Assembly: GCA_023386865.1 (NCBI GenBank)
Contig: JAEWIV010000297.1
Location: 1-26,942, forward strand
Origin: Pseudomonadota bacterium
Lineage (GTDB): Bacteria > Pseudomonadota > Alphaproteobacteria > Reyranellales > Reyranellaceae
DNA length: 26,942 bases
Direction of reading: 5' to 3'
The number at the start of each line of letters is the position of its first letter. The stretch's first letter is position 1. A program made the position numbers and the translations under genes. This document shows positions 14,467-23,477 of the stretch, in pieces. The notes under the pieces are model-generated. The model was not told the DNA's origin, did not search any database, and saw only the letters and a list, made by a program, of their open reading frames with translations.

Positions 14467-14501
14467 GGGGGTTAAGATAGGCTATCGCTGCGGCGTTGCA
14501 A
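14467..14501 (-). promoter_or_regulatory. Promoter of corC-lnt, possibly giving a leaderless mRNA
   Basis: On the minus strand TTGCAA (14501-14496) and TATCTT (14479-14474) are 16 bases apart. The corC ATG begins seven bases after the -10, at the expected transcription start, and no Shine-Dalgarno is present. Confidence 0.45.
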
Positions 14502-14516
14502 CGACGGATGTTCCTT

Positions 14517-15344
14517 ATGCGTTCCTGCAAACTTCCTTCTGGCGCGGCAATGCCAGTCCTCGGCCTCGGAACCTGGCGCATGGGCGAAAGCGGCCGGCGG
14601 CGCGCCGACGAGCTCGATGCACTGAAATACGGGCTCGATCTGGGTTATCCCCTGATCGACACGGCCGAGATGTACGGCGAAGGGGTGGCCGAAGCGATCG
14701 TCGGCGAGGCAATCAAGGGCCGCAAGCCGCCCTACATCGTCAGCAAGGTCTATCCGCACAACGCGACGCGCTCCGGCACCATCGCCGCCTGTGAGCGCAG
14801 CCTGCAGCGGCTCGGCATCGACCGCATCGATCTCTACCTGCTGCACTGGCGTGGCGGCGCGCGGCTGGAAGAGACGTTCGAGGCGTTCCATCGCCTGCGC
14901 GACGCCGGCAAGATCGCCGACTTCGGCGTCAGCAACTTCGATCGCGGCGACATGGAGGATGCCGGGCGCCTCGACAAGGGGCTGACCGGCTCCAACCAGG
15001 TCCTGTACTGCCTGTCGCGCCGTGGACCGGAATTCGACCTGCTGCCCTTGATGCGCAAGAAGTCGATTCCCCTGATGGCCTATTCGCCGCTCGACCAGGG
15101 CCGCCTGCTCACCAAGCCCGCGCTGAAGAAGCTCGCCGGCGAGGCCCGCTGCACGCCGGCGCAGCTGGCGCTCGCTTGGCTGATGGCCCAGCCCGGCGTC
15201 GTCACAATTCCCAAATCCGCGAGCCGCGAACGCGTGAAGGAGAACTTCGGTGCGCTCGACGTGACGCTCACGCCCGAGATCGCCGCCGAGCTCGACCGCG
15301 CCTTCCCGCCGCCCAGAAGCAAGCAGGCGCTGGAGATGCTTTAG
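14517..15344 (+). CDS. Aldo/keto reductase
   Basis: The roughly 275-residue NADPH-dependent (alpha/beta)8-barrel oxidoreductase is of the AKR superfamily. Catalytic residues are visible: Asp and Tyr in LIDTAEMYGEG, Lys in YIVSKVYP and His in LYLLHWRGG. The coenzyme region VVTIPKSASRERVKENF is near residue 225. The substrate cannot be predicted. I prefer the ATG at 14517 (MRSCKLPSGAAMPVLGLGTW), which has ACGGA upstream; ATG 14508 or TTG 14496 are possible but overlap the divergent corC promoter. It is divergent from corC and convergent with the next gene, six bases between stops. The two reductase-type genes interrupt the usual ybeY - corC linkage. Confidence 0.88.
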   Translation: MRSCKLPSGAAMPVLGLGTWRMGESGRRRADELDALKYGLDLGYPLIDTAEMYGEGVAEAIVGEAIKGRKPPYIVSKVYPHNATRSGTIAACERSLQRLGIDRIDLYLLHWRGGARLEETFEAFHRLRDAGKIADFGVSNFDRGDMEDAGRLDKGLTGSNQVLYCLSRRGPEFDLLPLMRKKSIPLMAYSPLDQGRLLTKPALKKLAGEARCTPAQLALAWLMAQPGVVTIPKSASRERVKENFGALDVTLTPEIAAELDRAFPPPRSKQALEML

Positions 15345-15350
15345 GCTGCG

Positions 15351-16286
15351 TCAAGCATTGGTCTTGTCGCGCAGGACGGCAGCGATGTCGGCGGGATCGA
15401 CCTTGATCGTGAGGCCCGACCGCTCCTTCTGCAGGATCATCGACGAGCGCGAATCGCGGCCTTCCCAGCCGCGGGCCAATGCCTCCGTCATCTCCTCGAG
15501 CGTCAGGTTGGCAAGCCGCATCGGCACGCCCATCTCGCGGCCGACCTGCGTCGCAAGCGACACGTCCTTGTGTGCGAGCTTGAGGGCAAAGCGCGGCGGA
15601 TCGAAGACGTCGGGCAGGAAATGGTCAGCCAGGCCATCGAAGGTGCGGCGCCGGCCGGTGACGCCGTTGCGCACCGCCTTCCAAAGCGTAAGCGGATCGA
15701 CGCCCGCCTTCACGCCCATGGTGAAGGCCTCGGCGAGCGCGGTCTGGATCATGTAGCCGCTGAGGTTGTGCACCAGCTTGGCGACCGAGGCCGAGCCGAT
15801 CGGGCCGATGTACGAGACCTGGTCGCCTGCCGCGTCGAGCACCGGGCGATAGCGCTGGAAGACCTGCTCGTCGCCGCCGACCCAGATCGCCATCTTGCCC
15901 GAGTGGGCGCCCGCCGGCCCGCCGCTCACCGGACTGTCGAGCAGCACCGCGCCGCGGTCGGTGAACAGCGGCTCGAGGCTGCGAATGACGGTCGGTGAAT
16001 TGGTGGTGAGATCGAACAGCGGCTGGCCGCGCGACATGCCGGCGATCAATCCCTGGTCGCCCTTCACGACCGCTTCGAACTCCTTGGGCCCCGGCAGCGA
16101 GGTAAAGACGACTTCGGTGGCTTCTGCGACGGCCTTGGGCGAATCGGCCCATTCGGCGCCGGCGGCGCAGATCTTATCGGCGGCCTGACGGCGCGCGTCG
16201 TGCACCACCATCTCGTGGCCGGCCTTGCGCATGTTGGCCGAGATGCCCGAGCCCATCGTGCCCAAGCCGATAAATCCTACGCGCAT
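15351..16286 (-). CDS. NAD(P)-dependent 3-hydroxyisobutyrate dehydrogenase-like oxidoreductase
   Basis: The 311-residue beta-hydroxyacid dehydrogenase begins MRVGFIGLGTMGSGISANM, the Rossmann dinucleotide-binding site and family signature. The substrate-binding DSPVSGGPAGAHSG motif is near residue 120, and the catalytic Lys lies in SVAKLVHN (about 170). Family members oxidise 3-hydroxyisobutyrate, tartronate semialdehyde, glyoxylate or succinic semialdehyde; the exact substrate is not decided by sequence. The ATG at 16286 has GGAAGG upstream. It begins 14 bp after ybeY on the same strand, so it probably rides on the phoH-ybeY transcript. Confidence 0.88.
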   Translation of the reverse strand: MRVGFIGLGTMGSGISANMRKAGHEMVVHDARRQAADKICAAGAEWADSPKAVAEATEVVFTSLPGPKEFEAVVKGDQGLIAGMSRGQPLFDLTTNSPTVIRSLEPLFTDRGAVLLDSPVSGGPAGAHSGKMAIWVGGDEQVFQRYRPVLDAAGDQVSYIGPIGSASVAKLVHNLSGYMIQTALAEAFTMGVKAGVDPLTLWKAVRNGVTGRRRTFDGLADHFLPDVFDPPRFALKLAHKDVSLATQVGREMGVPMRLANLTLEEMTEALARGWEGRDSRSSMILQKERSGLTIKVDPADIAAVLRDKTNA

Positions 16287-16721
16287 GTTGTTTCCTTCCC
16301 TCAGTACGGATCGGCGATGCCGAGCTTGCCGAGGATCCGCCGCTCCAGCGCCTCCATGCGCTCGGCTTCGGCTTCGCTCGTCTCGTGATCGTAGCCCAAC
16401 AGATGCAGCGTGCCATGCACGACGAGATGAGCGAGGTGATCGGCTGGCGTCTTGCCTTGCGACTTGGCCTCTCGCCACACGGTTTGGCGGGCCAGCACGA
16501 CGTCGCCCAGGAAATCGTGCTCACCCGATGGATACGACAGAACGTTGGTCGGCTTGTCCTTCCTGCGGTCACGGGCGTTCAGCGCGCGCACGCGCGCGTC
16601 GTCGGCCAGGGCGACAGTCAGCGAACGTTTGCGTTTGCCGGTCGCGGCGCGCGCCGCCTTGCGGACAAGGCGCTCGACGCCCGGCAGGGCCTTGGCCCAG
16701 GCCGTGTCGAGCACGACGACG

Positions 16722-17701
<980 letters not shown>

Positions 17702-17705
<4 letters not shown>

Positions 17706-19138
17706 GCGGCCGCCTCGTAGTTGCGCACGACGATCTCGCCGGCGAGGCTGTTGGCATGGCCCTCGACCAAGCGCGTCTCGACGATGCTGCCGATCAGCCG
17801 GGCATTGCCGTCGGCAAAGACCGACTGCAGCCACGGCGTCTTGCCGATGATCTGTCCGGGCTTGCGGCCGGTCTCGGCGAACAGCACCGGTACGGTGGCG
17901 CCGACCTTGGAGAGGTTGAAGTCGCGCGCCTGGCGGCCGAGCAGCGCCTGGAGAGCCGCCAGCCGGGCAGCCTTGACGGTCTCGGGCACCTGGCCGGGCA
18001 TGGCCGAGCCCGGCGTGCCCGGGCGGCGGCTGTACTTGAAGGAGAAGGCCGAGGCGAAGCCCACCTGGTCGACGAGCCGCATCGTGTCGTCGAAGTCGGC
18101 GTCGCTTTCGCCGGGGAAGCCGACGATGAAGTCGGAGGAGAGCGCCAGGTCGGGGCGCGCGTGGCGGAGGCGATCGACCAGCCCGAGGAAGAGGTCGCGC
18201 CCGTGCCGGCGGTTCATCGCCTCGAGGACGCGGTCGGAGCCCGACTGCACCGGCAGATGCAGGTAGGGCATGAGCTGCGGCACCGCGCCGTGGGCGGCGA
18301 TCAGGTCGTCGTCCATGTCGCGCGGATGGGAGGTCGTGTAACGGATGCGCTTCACGCCGTCGATCTCGGCCAGGGCATGGATAAGCCGGGCCAGCGACCA
18401 GGTCGACCCGCCATGGGAGCTCGGGGGCGCCTCACCGTGATAGGCGTTGACGTTCTGGCCGAGCAGCGTGATCTCGATTGCGCCCGCCGCCACGAGCTGA
18501 CGCGCTTCGCTCAGCACCGCAGACGCCGGCCGCGAATACTCCGCGCCGCGCGTATAGGGCACGACGCAGAAGGTGCAGAACTTGTCGCAGCCTTCCTGGA
18601 TCGACAGGAAGGCGGAGCCGGCGCGCACGCCCTGCGGTGCGGGCAGATGGTCGAACTTGCTCTCCGCCGGAAAGTCGGTATCGAGCACGCCGGCACCTGG
18701 CAGGCGCTTGCCGGCGCGGCGGATAGCGGCCTTTCGCTCGGTTTCGGCAAGAAGCTCGGGCAGGCGATGGTAGGCCTGCGGGCCGACCACGATGTCGACG
18801 GCGGGCTGGCGGCGCACGATCTCCTCGCCCTCGGCCTGGGCGACACAACCGGCGACGGCGATGGTGAGATCGCCGCCCTGGGCGCGGCGCTCCTGCTTGG
18901 CGTCGCGCAGGCGGCCGAGTTCGGAATATACCTTCTCCGAGGCATGCTCGCGGATGTGGCAGGTGTTGAGCACGACCAGGTCGGCCTGTTCGGGCGTGTC
19001 GGCTACGGCATAGCCGAGCGGCCGCAGGACGTCGGCCATGCGGTCCGAATCGTAGACGTTCATCTGGCACCCGTAGGTGCGGATGAACACGCGCTTGCGC
19101 TGCCACTGCCGCTGGTCGCCGGTGCGGACGTCCGTCAT
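17702..19138 (-). CDS. miaB: tRNA-2-methylthio-N6-isopentenyladenosine synthase
   Basis: This radical-SAM methylthiotransferase converts i6A37 to ms2i6A37 in tRNAs reading UNN codons. The 478-residue protein has the N-terminal UPF0004 domain (FIRTYGCQMNVYDSDRM, with further cysteines in LNTCHIRE and VAGCVAQ). The radical-SAM cluster motif CDKFCTFCVVPYTRG is near residue 180, and a C-terminal TRAM domain follows. All six cluster-binding cysteines are visible. The ATG at 19138 has CGGAG five bases upstream. It leads the miaB-phoH-ybeY unit. Confidence 0.95.
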
Positions 19139-19173
19139 CTGTCTCCGTTGCAGGAACGGCCGGGTTTTATCAT

Positions 19174-19237
19174 CGCACGGGCCCGTGGTCGACTCCCCCT
19201 CCCCGCCTCTGCCCCTCGACGGGGAAAGGGCCGTGCG
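19174..19237. repeat. Long GC-rich inverted repeat between the acyltransferase gene and miaB
   Basis: CGCACGGGCCC (19174-19184) pairs with GGGCCGTGCG (19228-19237) with one bulge. C-rich and G-rich tracts between them can form an inner stem (CCCC and GGGG blocks). It looks like a REP-type extragenic palindrome or an attenuator; no U-tract follows on the minus strand. Confidence 0.45.
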
Positions 19238-19243
19238 GTGACG

Positions 19244-20062
19244 TCACGCCGCGTTCTTGGGCGGCGGCAGCAACTCGTAGCGGCCGGAATTCGCCGCCTG
19301 GACGGCCGACGACACCTCCTTGAAACAGTATTCGCAGAGCTTCTTGCGGTCGCCGAGCTTGTCGATGTCGACCGGCGGAAAGAAGGTGACGACGGCCTCG
19401 GTCTCGCCCAGGCACACCATCTGCCAAAGGTGCGGCACCAGGTCGAGGTCGCCGAACCAGGCGAACAGCGGGCGCCAGTAGCGGCCGAGCGGAATGCCGT
19501 CGAGGCGGGTGTAGGCGATCGCCACCGACTGCACCGCGATGGGCTTCTCGTCTCGACGCAACTGCGCCACGCCGAACAGGGCGCTGCGGAACGGCAGCAC
19601 CCGCTGTCCGTCGCTGGAGGTGCCTTCGGGGAACAGCATGAGATTGTCGCCGGTGTTCAGGCGGCTCATCATCTCGTCGCGGCTGCGACTGGTCTTGCCG
19701 CTGGATCGCTCGATGAAGATCGTGCGCTGCGCCTTGGCGAGCGTCGAGAAGAACGGCCAGGTCGCGACCTCGGCCTTGGCGACGAAGCTGCCGGGGATCA
19801 GCCCGCCCAGGACCTCGATGTCGAGATAGGAGACGTGGTTGCAGACATAGAGCGTCGGGATCACGTCCGAGCGCTGACCGTGCACGCGTACCTTGATGCC
19901 GAGGATGAAGCAGACGAAACGGTGATAGCCGACCGGCATCCAGCGGATGACCGGACGGATGCGCAACGCCATGGCTACGAGATAGATCGGCACCAGGACG
20001 AGCGTCACCAGAAGGTAGCTCAGCAGCCGGAAGGCGCCTCGCAGAGGAGAACCGATCCACAT
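19244..20062 (-). CDS. 1-acyl-glycerol-phosphate/lyso-ornithine-lipid acyltransferase
   Basis: The 272-residue membrane-bound PlsC-family acyltransferase has an N-terminal membrane segment (about 12-35). The catalytic H-x4-D is NHVSYLD (about residues 75-81) and the glycerol-phosphate-binding FPEGTSS is near 140. PlsC proteins acylate lysophosphatidate. The gene starts 15 bp after an OlsB-like gene on the same strand, so an OlsA role (O-acylation of lyso-ornithine lipid) is likely. A plsC-type gene between fur and miaB is also common in alphaproteobacteria, so I leave the symbol open. Cysteines in LCEYCFKE near the C-terminus are not part of the family's active site. Confidence 0.85.
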   Translation of the reverse strand: MWIGSPLRGAFRLLSYLLVTLVLVPIYLVAMALRIRPVIRWMPVGYHRFVCFILGIKVRVHGQRSDVIPTLYVCNHVSYLDIEVLGGLIPGSFVAKAEVATWPFFSTLAKAQRTIFIERSSGKTSRSRDEMMSRLNTGDNLMLFPEGTSSDGQRVLPFRSALFGVAQLRRDEKPIAVQSVAIAYTRLDGIPLGRYWRPLFAWFGDLDLVPHLWQMVCLGETEAVVTFFPPVDIDKLGDRKKLCEYCFKEVSSAVQAANSGRYELLPPPKNAA

Positions 20063-20077
20063 GCAGCGTCGAAGACG

Positions 20078-20929
20078 TCAGCTTTCCTGGTCGCGCATCC
20101 CGCGTTCGTAGTGGCGGATGTACTTTTCGGTGATGAGTTCCGTCTTGACGGTGATGAAGACGTCGGTGGTGTTGAATTGCGGATCGATCACCGCGCCGTC
20201 ACCGACGAAACCGCCCAACCGCAGGTAGCCCTTGATGAGGGGCGGCACGCGCGCCATCGCCTTGCGCGGGTCGTAGCTGCCGGGTTCGAGCACATTCATC
20301 TTGACGTAGCGGCTGGCCAGCGCCCGCACGCGAATCTCGGGCGGCGCGAGGTGATGATGATAGAGGTAGGACAACCCCTGCGAATGCTGCGCGGGATCGG
20401 TGCCGGGGAAGCTGGCGCAGCCGAACATCACCTGGATGTTGTAGTGATACGAGTAGAGCGCGATGCCGCGCCACAGCATCTGCATGGTCGCGGTGTTGCG
20501 CGCGTCCTTCTCGATGCACGAGCGGCCGACCTCGAGGACCTCGCCGGGATAGTCGATCATCGGCTGGATGTCGTACTCAGCCGACGAGTAGAAACGACCT
20601 ATTGCCGCCGCCGCCGAGCGGCGGGTCAGGCGATAGGTGCCGACGATGGCCTTCGGACCCTCGCCGCGGCGATGATCGAGCACCAGCAGATGATCGCAGA
20701 CCGTGTCGAAGGCATCGAAGTCGCGCCGCCTCGCCGCCATCTCCGGCGTCGGATGCGCTGTCATTTCTTCGTAAAACACCCGATAGCGAAGCGCCTGCGC
20801 GGCATCGATCTCGGCGGCATTCTCGGCCAGCCGGACCTCGAAGTCGCCGGCAACGACTCTGACGATTTCCGCACTGGAGGCGGGCACGCCAAGAAGTTCG
20901 GCTTCGCTGTCAGCGCGGTCAATGCGCAT
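20078..20929 (-). CDS. olsB: OlsB-like ornithine acyl-ACP N-acyltransferase
   Basis: The 283-residue protein is of the Acetyltransf_5 (OlsB) family, related to GNAT and autoinducer synthases. Diagnostic segments are AQALRYRVFYEEM (about 45-57), DAFDTVCDHLLVLD, IVGTYRLTRR, EVGRSCIEKDARN and MFGCASFPGTDP (about 170-181). OlsB joins a 3-hydroxyacyl chain to ornithine, the first step of ornithine-lipid synthesis. The acyltransferase 15 bp downstream would complete the pathway. The ATG at 20929 is the first convincing start, though the ribosome binding site is weak. A small-molecule GNAT function is the main alternative. Confidence 0.75.
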   Translation of the reverse strand: MRIDRADSEAELLGVPASSAEIVRVVAGDFEVRLAENAAEIDAAQALRYRVFYEEMTAHPTPEMAARRRDFDAFDTVCDHLLVLDHRRGEGPKAIVGTYRLTRRSAAAAIGRFYSSAEYDIQPMIDYPGEVLEVGRSCIEKDARNTATMQMLWRGIALYSYHYNIQVMFGCASFPGTDPAQHSQGLSYLYHHHLAPPEIRVRALASRYVKMNVLEPGSYDPRKAMARVPPLIKGYLRLGGFVGDGAVIDPQFNTTDVFITVKTELITEKYIRHYERGMRDQES

Positions 20930-20943
20930 GTGGAATCCGCAAG

Positions 20944-20989
20944 GGGGCCGCCCCGATCATCGCTCCATTATCGGGGTCGCGATGGCCCC
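20944..20989 (-). repeat. Nested stem-loop between fur and olsB
   Basis: GGGGCC/GGCCCC (20944-20949 / 20984-20989) encloses CCCCGAT/ATCGGGG (20951-20957 / 20970-20976). It follows the fur stop by a few bases on the minus strand and could terminate fur transcripts or stabilise their 3' end. It lacks a downstream U-tract. Confidence 0.45.
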
Positions 20990-20995
20990 GTCCAC

Positions 20996-21433
20996 TCATT
21001 TTTGGCGACTGGTTTTCCCGTCCAGGGGCACGCCGTACAGTTCCAGACGGTGGCCGACCAGCTTGTAGCCGGCCTTTTCGGCGATCCTGCGCTGGAGTTC
21101 CTCGATCTCGTCGTTGTGAAATTCCACGACCTTGCCGCTCTGGATGTCGATGAGGTGGTCATGGTGCTCGTCCGGCGTTTCTTCATAGCGAGCGCGGCCA
21201 TCGCCGAAGTCGTGCTTGGCGAGAATGCCGGCTTCCTCGAACAGCCGCACGGTTCGATAGACGGTGGCGATCGAGATGTTGGGATCGATCGCGGTGGCAC
21301 GACGATGCACGGCCTCGACATCGGGATGATCGTGCGCCTCCGACAGCACGCGCGCGATCACGCGCCGCTGGTCGGTCATCTTGAGACCGCGATCGGCGCA
21401 CAACGTCTCCAGTTTGGACTTACGGTCAGGCAT
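20996..21433 (-). CDS. fur: Fur-family metal-responsive regulator
   Basis: The 145-residue regulator has an N-terminal winged helix (MTDQRRVIARVLSEAHDHPDVEAV, then ISIATVYRTVRLFEEAGI with the DNA-recognition helix). The C-terminal metal domain contains ETPDEHHDHLID and a downstream EFHNDEIEELQ segment supplying His, Asp and Glu ligands. The CxxC structural zinc motif is absent, as in many alphaproteobacterial Fur/Mur proteins, where iron or manganese may be the signal. The ATG at 21433 gives the conserved N-terminus. It is divergent from the TusA-like gene with 48 bp between starts, which must hold both promoters. Confidence 0.9.
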   Translation of the reverse strand: MPDRKSKLETLCADRGLKMTDQRRVIARVLSEAHDHPDVEAVHRRATAIDPNISIATVYRTVRLFEEAGILAKHDFGDGRARYEETPDEHHDHLIDIQSGKVVEFHNDEIEELQRRIAEKAGYKLVGHRLELYGVPLDGKTSRQK

Positions 21434-21481
21434 GCAAAGACACCCTACACCGCTCTGCGGTCGCGGTATAGTTGTCGGGCA

Positions 21482-21715
21482 ATGACAATCCAGCCGGACC
21501 AGACGATCGACATCACGGCCGAGATCTGCCCGATGACCTTCGTGCGCACCAAGCTCAAGCTCGAACGCATGAAGCCGGGCGAAATCCTGCGCGTGCGCCT
21601 CAAGGGCGAGGAACCCCTGCGCAACGTTCCACGAGCGGTGCGCGAGGAAGGGCACGGCATCTTGTCGATCGAGGATGCGGGCGATGCCCATATCATAACC
21701 ATCCGGCGCGCCTGA
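21482..21715 (+). CDS. TusA-family sulfurtransferase
   Basis: The 77-residue SirA/TusA-fold protein has its active Cys near residue 16 in ITAEICPMTFVRTKLKLE. The canonical C-P-x-P is here C-P-M-T, so the second proline is missing; the Lys/Arg of the following helix is kept. TusA proteins carry persulfide sulfur for tRNA thiolation or cofactor synthesis. It is divergent from fur and convergent with rimI (11 bp between stops). Its place among tRNA-modification and Fe-S genes fits sulfur trafficking, but no partner is identified. Confidence 0.85.
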   Translation: MTIQPDQTIDITAEICPMTFVRTKLKLERMKPGEILRVRLKGEEPLRNVPRAVREEGHGILSIEDAGDAHIITIRRA

Positions 21716-21726
21716 CCACCGTTTCA

Positions 21727-22197
21727 TCAGATGAGAGTGAGTCGCATGACGACGGCGTCGGCCGGCGGTCCCTGGCCGCGCTGGTAGTAGGCGCGACGCT
21801 CGCCGACGGCGATAAAACCCTGCGATTCGTACAGGCTTCGCGCCGCCGGGTTGTCCATGCCGACCTCGAGGAACAGCGTCCGCGCGCCGCTCTTGCGCAC
21901 ATGATCGACGACCGCCGCAAGCAGTCGGCGGGCGGCGCCTCGGCGGCGATGGGCCGGTCGCACGGCGAGGGTCAGGAGCTCCGCTTCATCGGCCGCCGCG
22001 CGGCAGACCGCGAGCCCCGCGTCATCGCCCTCGGCCTTCAGCAGCAGGGCCGTCACGCCCCGCGACGCCACCAGCTCGGCAAGTTCCTGTCGCGTCCAGC
22101 CGCGCTCGCCCAGGGGCGCGAACGATTCGGCGTGCAGCGCCGTCGCGCGGTCGAGGTCGAGCGCGCCCAGCGTGACGATGGTGAAACGATCGGTCAT
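21727..22197 (-). CDS. rimI: Ribosomal protein bS18 alanine N-acetyltransferase
   Basis: The 156-residue GNAT enzyme acetylates the N-terminal Ala of ribosomal protein bS18. The acetyl-CoA-binding motif is LAVRPAHRRRGAARRLL (about residues 76-92), followed by LFLEVGMDNPAARSLYESQG, the typical RimI block. The start codon follows the tsaB stop directly, so the two are coupled. Some genes in this position act on other proteins, hence less than full certainty. Confidence 0.88.
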   Translation of the reverse strand: MTDRFTIVTLGALDLDRATALHAESFAPLGERGWTRQELAELVASRGVTALLLKAEGDDAGLAVCRAAADEAELLTLAVRPAHRRRGAARRLLAAVVDHVRKSGARTLFLEVGMDNPAARSLYESQGFIAVGERRAYYQRGQGPPADAVVMRLTLI

Positions 22198-22872
22198 TCA
22201 ATCGACGGTGCGACGCGCCCCATCCGGCAAGGTGATGTTTACTCCCCGCAGATAGAGCGGCCGCGGCAGGCCCTCCCGGGCATTGCGATGGCGCCAGGCG
22301 TCGATGCCGGCGGCGACAGCCAGGCGGGCGAGAGCAACGGGGTCGGGGACCGCCTCCTCGGACATGGCGTCGATCCCGGCGGCCACGAGATCGTCGGCCA
22401 GCGTCGCTGCGCGGGTGCCGACGACGAGGCAGGGGCGGCCAGCGATGCGCGCCGCCAAGCCATGCGTCGACGATACGAAGGGCGCGGCATCGCCATTGCC
22501 GACGGCGCAGAACCAGTCGCCGAGGCGGCTGTCGATGGCGGCAACCACCAGCCTGTCGCGTGATGCGGCCTGCGCGAGCAGAACGGCCGTCGTGGTGATG
22601 CCGGCCAGCGGCACCGCCAGGCCCACGGCTAGGCCGCGCGCCGCAGCGAGGCCCACGCGCACGCCGGTGAAGCTGCCCGGGCCGATCGTCACCGCGACAA
22701 GCGAGAGCTGTCGGCGGTCGACGGCAGCATCGGCCAGGACCGATTCGACCGCCGGCAGCAGGCGCGCCGCCTGGTCGCGGCCGCCTTCGTTCAGGCTGGC
22801 CAGGCATGCGCCATCACGCACGACGGCAACACCGAGCCCGGTCACGGCGCAATCGAAGGCGAGAACCGTCAT
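22198..22872 (-). CDS. tsaB: tRNA t6A biosynthesis protein TsaB
   Basis: The 224-residue ASKHA-fold protein is the dimerisation partner of TsaD in making threonylcarbamoyl-adenosine at tRNA position 37. Recognisable segments are the N-terminal MTVLAFDCAVTGLGVAVV, the HRR-like block VAVTIGPGSFTGVRVGLA (about 58-75) and ARGLAVGLAVPLAGITT. It lacks the metal-binding site of TsaD, as expected. It is directly upstream of rimI. Its ATG is only 15 bp from the divergent dipeptidase ATG, so both promoters must overlap the neighbouring coding sequence. Confidence 0.92.
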   Translation of the reverse strand: MTVLAFDCAVTGLGVAVVRDGACLASLNEGGRDQAARLLPAVESVLADAAVDRRQLSLVAVTIGPGSFTGVRVGLAAARGLAVGLAVPLAGITTTAVLLAQAASRDRLVVAAIDSRLGDWFCAVGNGDAAPFVSSTHGLAARIAGRPCLVVGTRAATLADDLVAAGIDAMSEEAVPDPVALARLAVAAGIDAWRHRNAREGLPRPLYLRGVNITLPDGARRTVD

Positions 22873-22887
22873 GTGTATTCTGGGTTC

Positions 22888-23442
22888 ATGAAGCTCGATC
22901 TTGTTGCAATCGCCCCGCCTGACTTCGATGTCGATGTGACCCTCGCCTACGCGACGGATGCCAATCTAACGGGGCAGCCGGTCTACCGGAATGCCGAATG
23001 CTGGCTGCATCGCGAAGCCGCCGACAGGCTCGCCACGGCGATCGCACTCGCCCGCCCGCTCGGGCTCAAGCTGCGCATCTTCGACGCCCTGCGACCCGTG
23101 GAGGCGCAATGGGCGCTGTGGAATGCCCGGCCCGATCCGGAGTTCCTGGCCGACCCGCGCCGCGGCTCGCCGCATTCGCGCGGCGTCGCCGTCGACCTCA
23201 CCCTGCTGGACGGCGATCGCGCGCTCGACATGGGTACCGCCTTCGACGCCTTCACACCGCTGTCGCATCACGGCCGCACCGACATCTCGGCACAGGCGCA
23301 GCGCAACCGCCTGCTGCTGATGGGGCTGATGACCAGCGCCGGCTGGGACTTCTATCGCAATGAATGGTGGCACTATCAGCTGTTCGACCAGCGGCGCTAC
23401 CCGCTGGTCAGCGACGCCGACCTGCCGCGCCCGATGATGTGA
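22888..23442 (+). CDS. M15D-family D-alanyl-D-alanine dipeptidase (VanX/DdpX-like)
   Basis: The roughly 184-residue zinc dipeptidase has the S-x-H-x-x-G-x-A-x-D zinc motif as SPHSRGVAVDLTL (about residues 92-104), the catalytic Glu-zinc His motif EWWHYQLF near 160, and Arg in IFDALRPVEAQW. The family hydrolyses D-Ala-D-Ala, either in peptidoglycan turnover or, as VanX, in glycopeptide resistance. No vanHA genes are present, so a turnover or nutrient role is likelier. No signal peptide is visible, so it is cytosolic. I chose ATG 22888; GTG 22873 is alternative. TATTCT six bases before the ATG could be a -10 of a leaderless mRNA. Confidence 0.85.
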   Translation: MKLDLVAIAPPDFDVDVTLAYATDANLTGQPVYRNAECWLHREAADRLATAIALARPLGLKLRIFDALRPVEAQWALWNARPDPEFLADPRRGSPHSRGVAVDLTLLDGDRALDMGTAFDAFTPLSHHGRTDISAQAQRNRLLLMGLMTSAGWDFYRNEWWHYQLFDQRRYPLVSDADLPRPMM

Positions 23443-23477
23443 AGGTCGCTTCAACGCGACTCATATTCTCTCGCCCG

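Noticed and set aside
17756..21715. Very long open frame on the plus strand opposite miaB, the acyltransferase genes and fur (similarly 7297-10539 opposite the ABC transporter and metK)
   Set aside because: These are codon-bias shadows in GC-rich DNA: the opposite strand encodes well-known families over the same bases and the shadow products resemble nothing known. Only the last 78 codons of the 17756-21715 frame are real (the TusA-like gene).
22888..23442. Vancomycin-resistance VanX
   Set aside because: No vanH or vanA neighbours; M15D dipeptidases are common in alphaproteobacteria without glycopeptide resistance.
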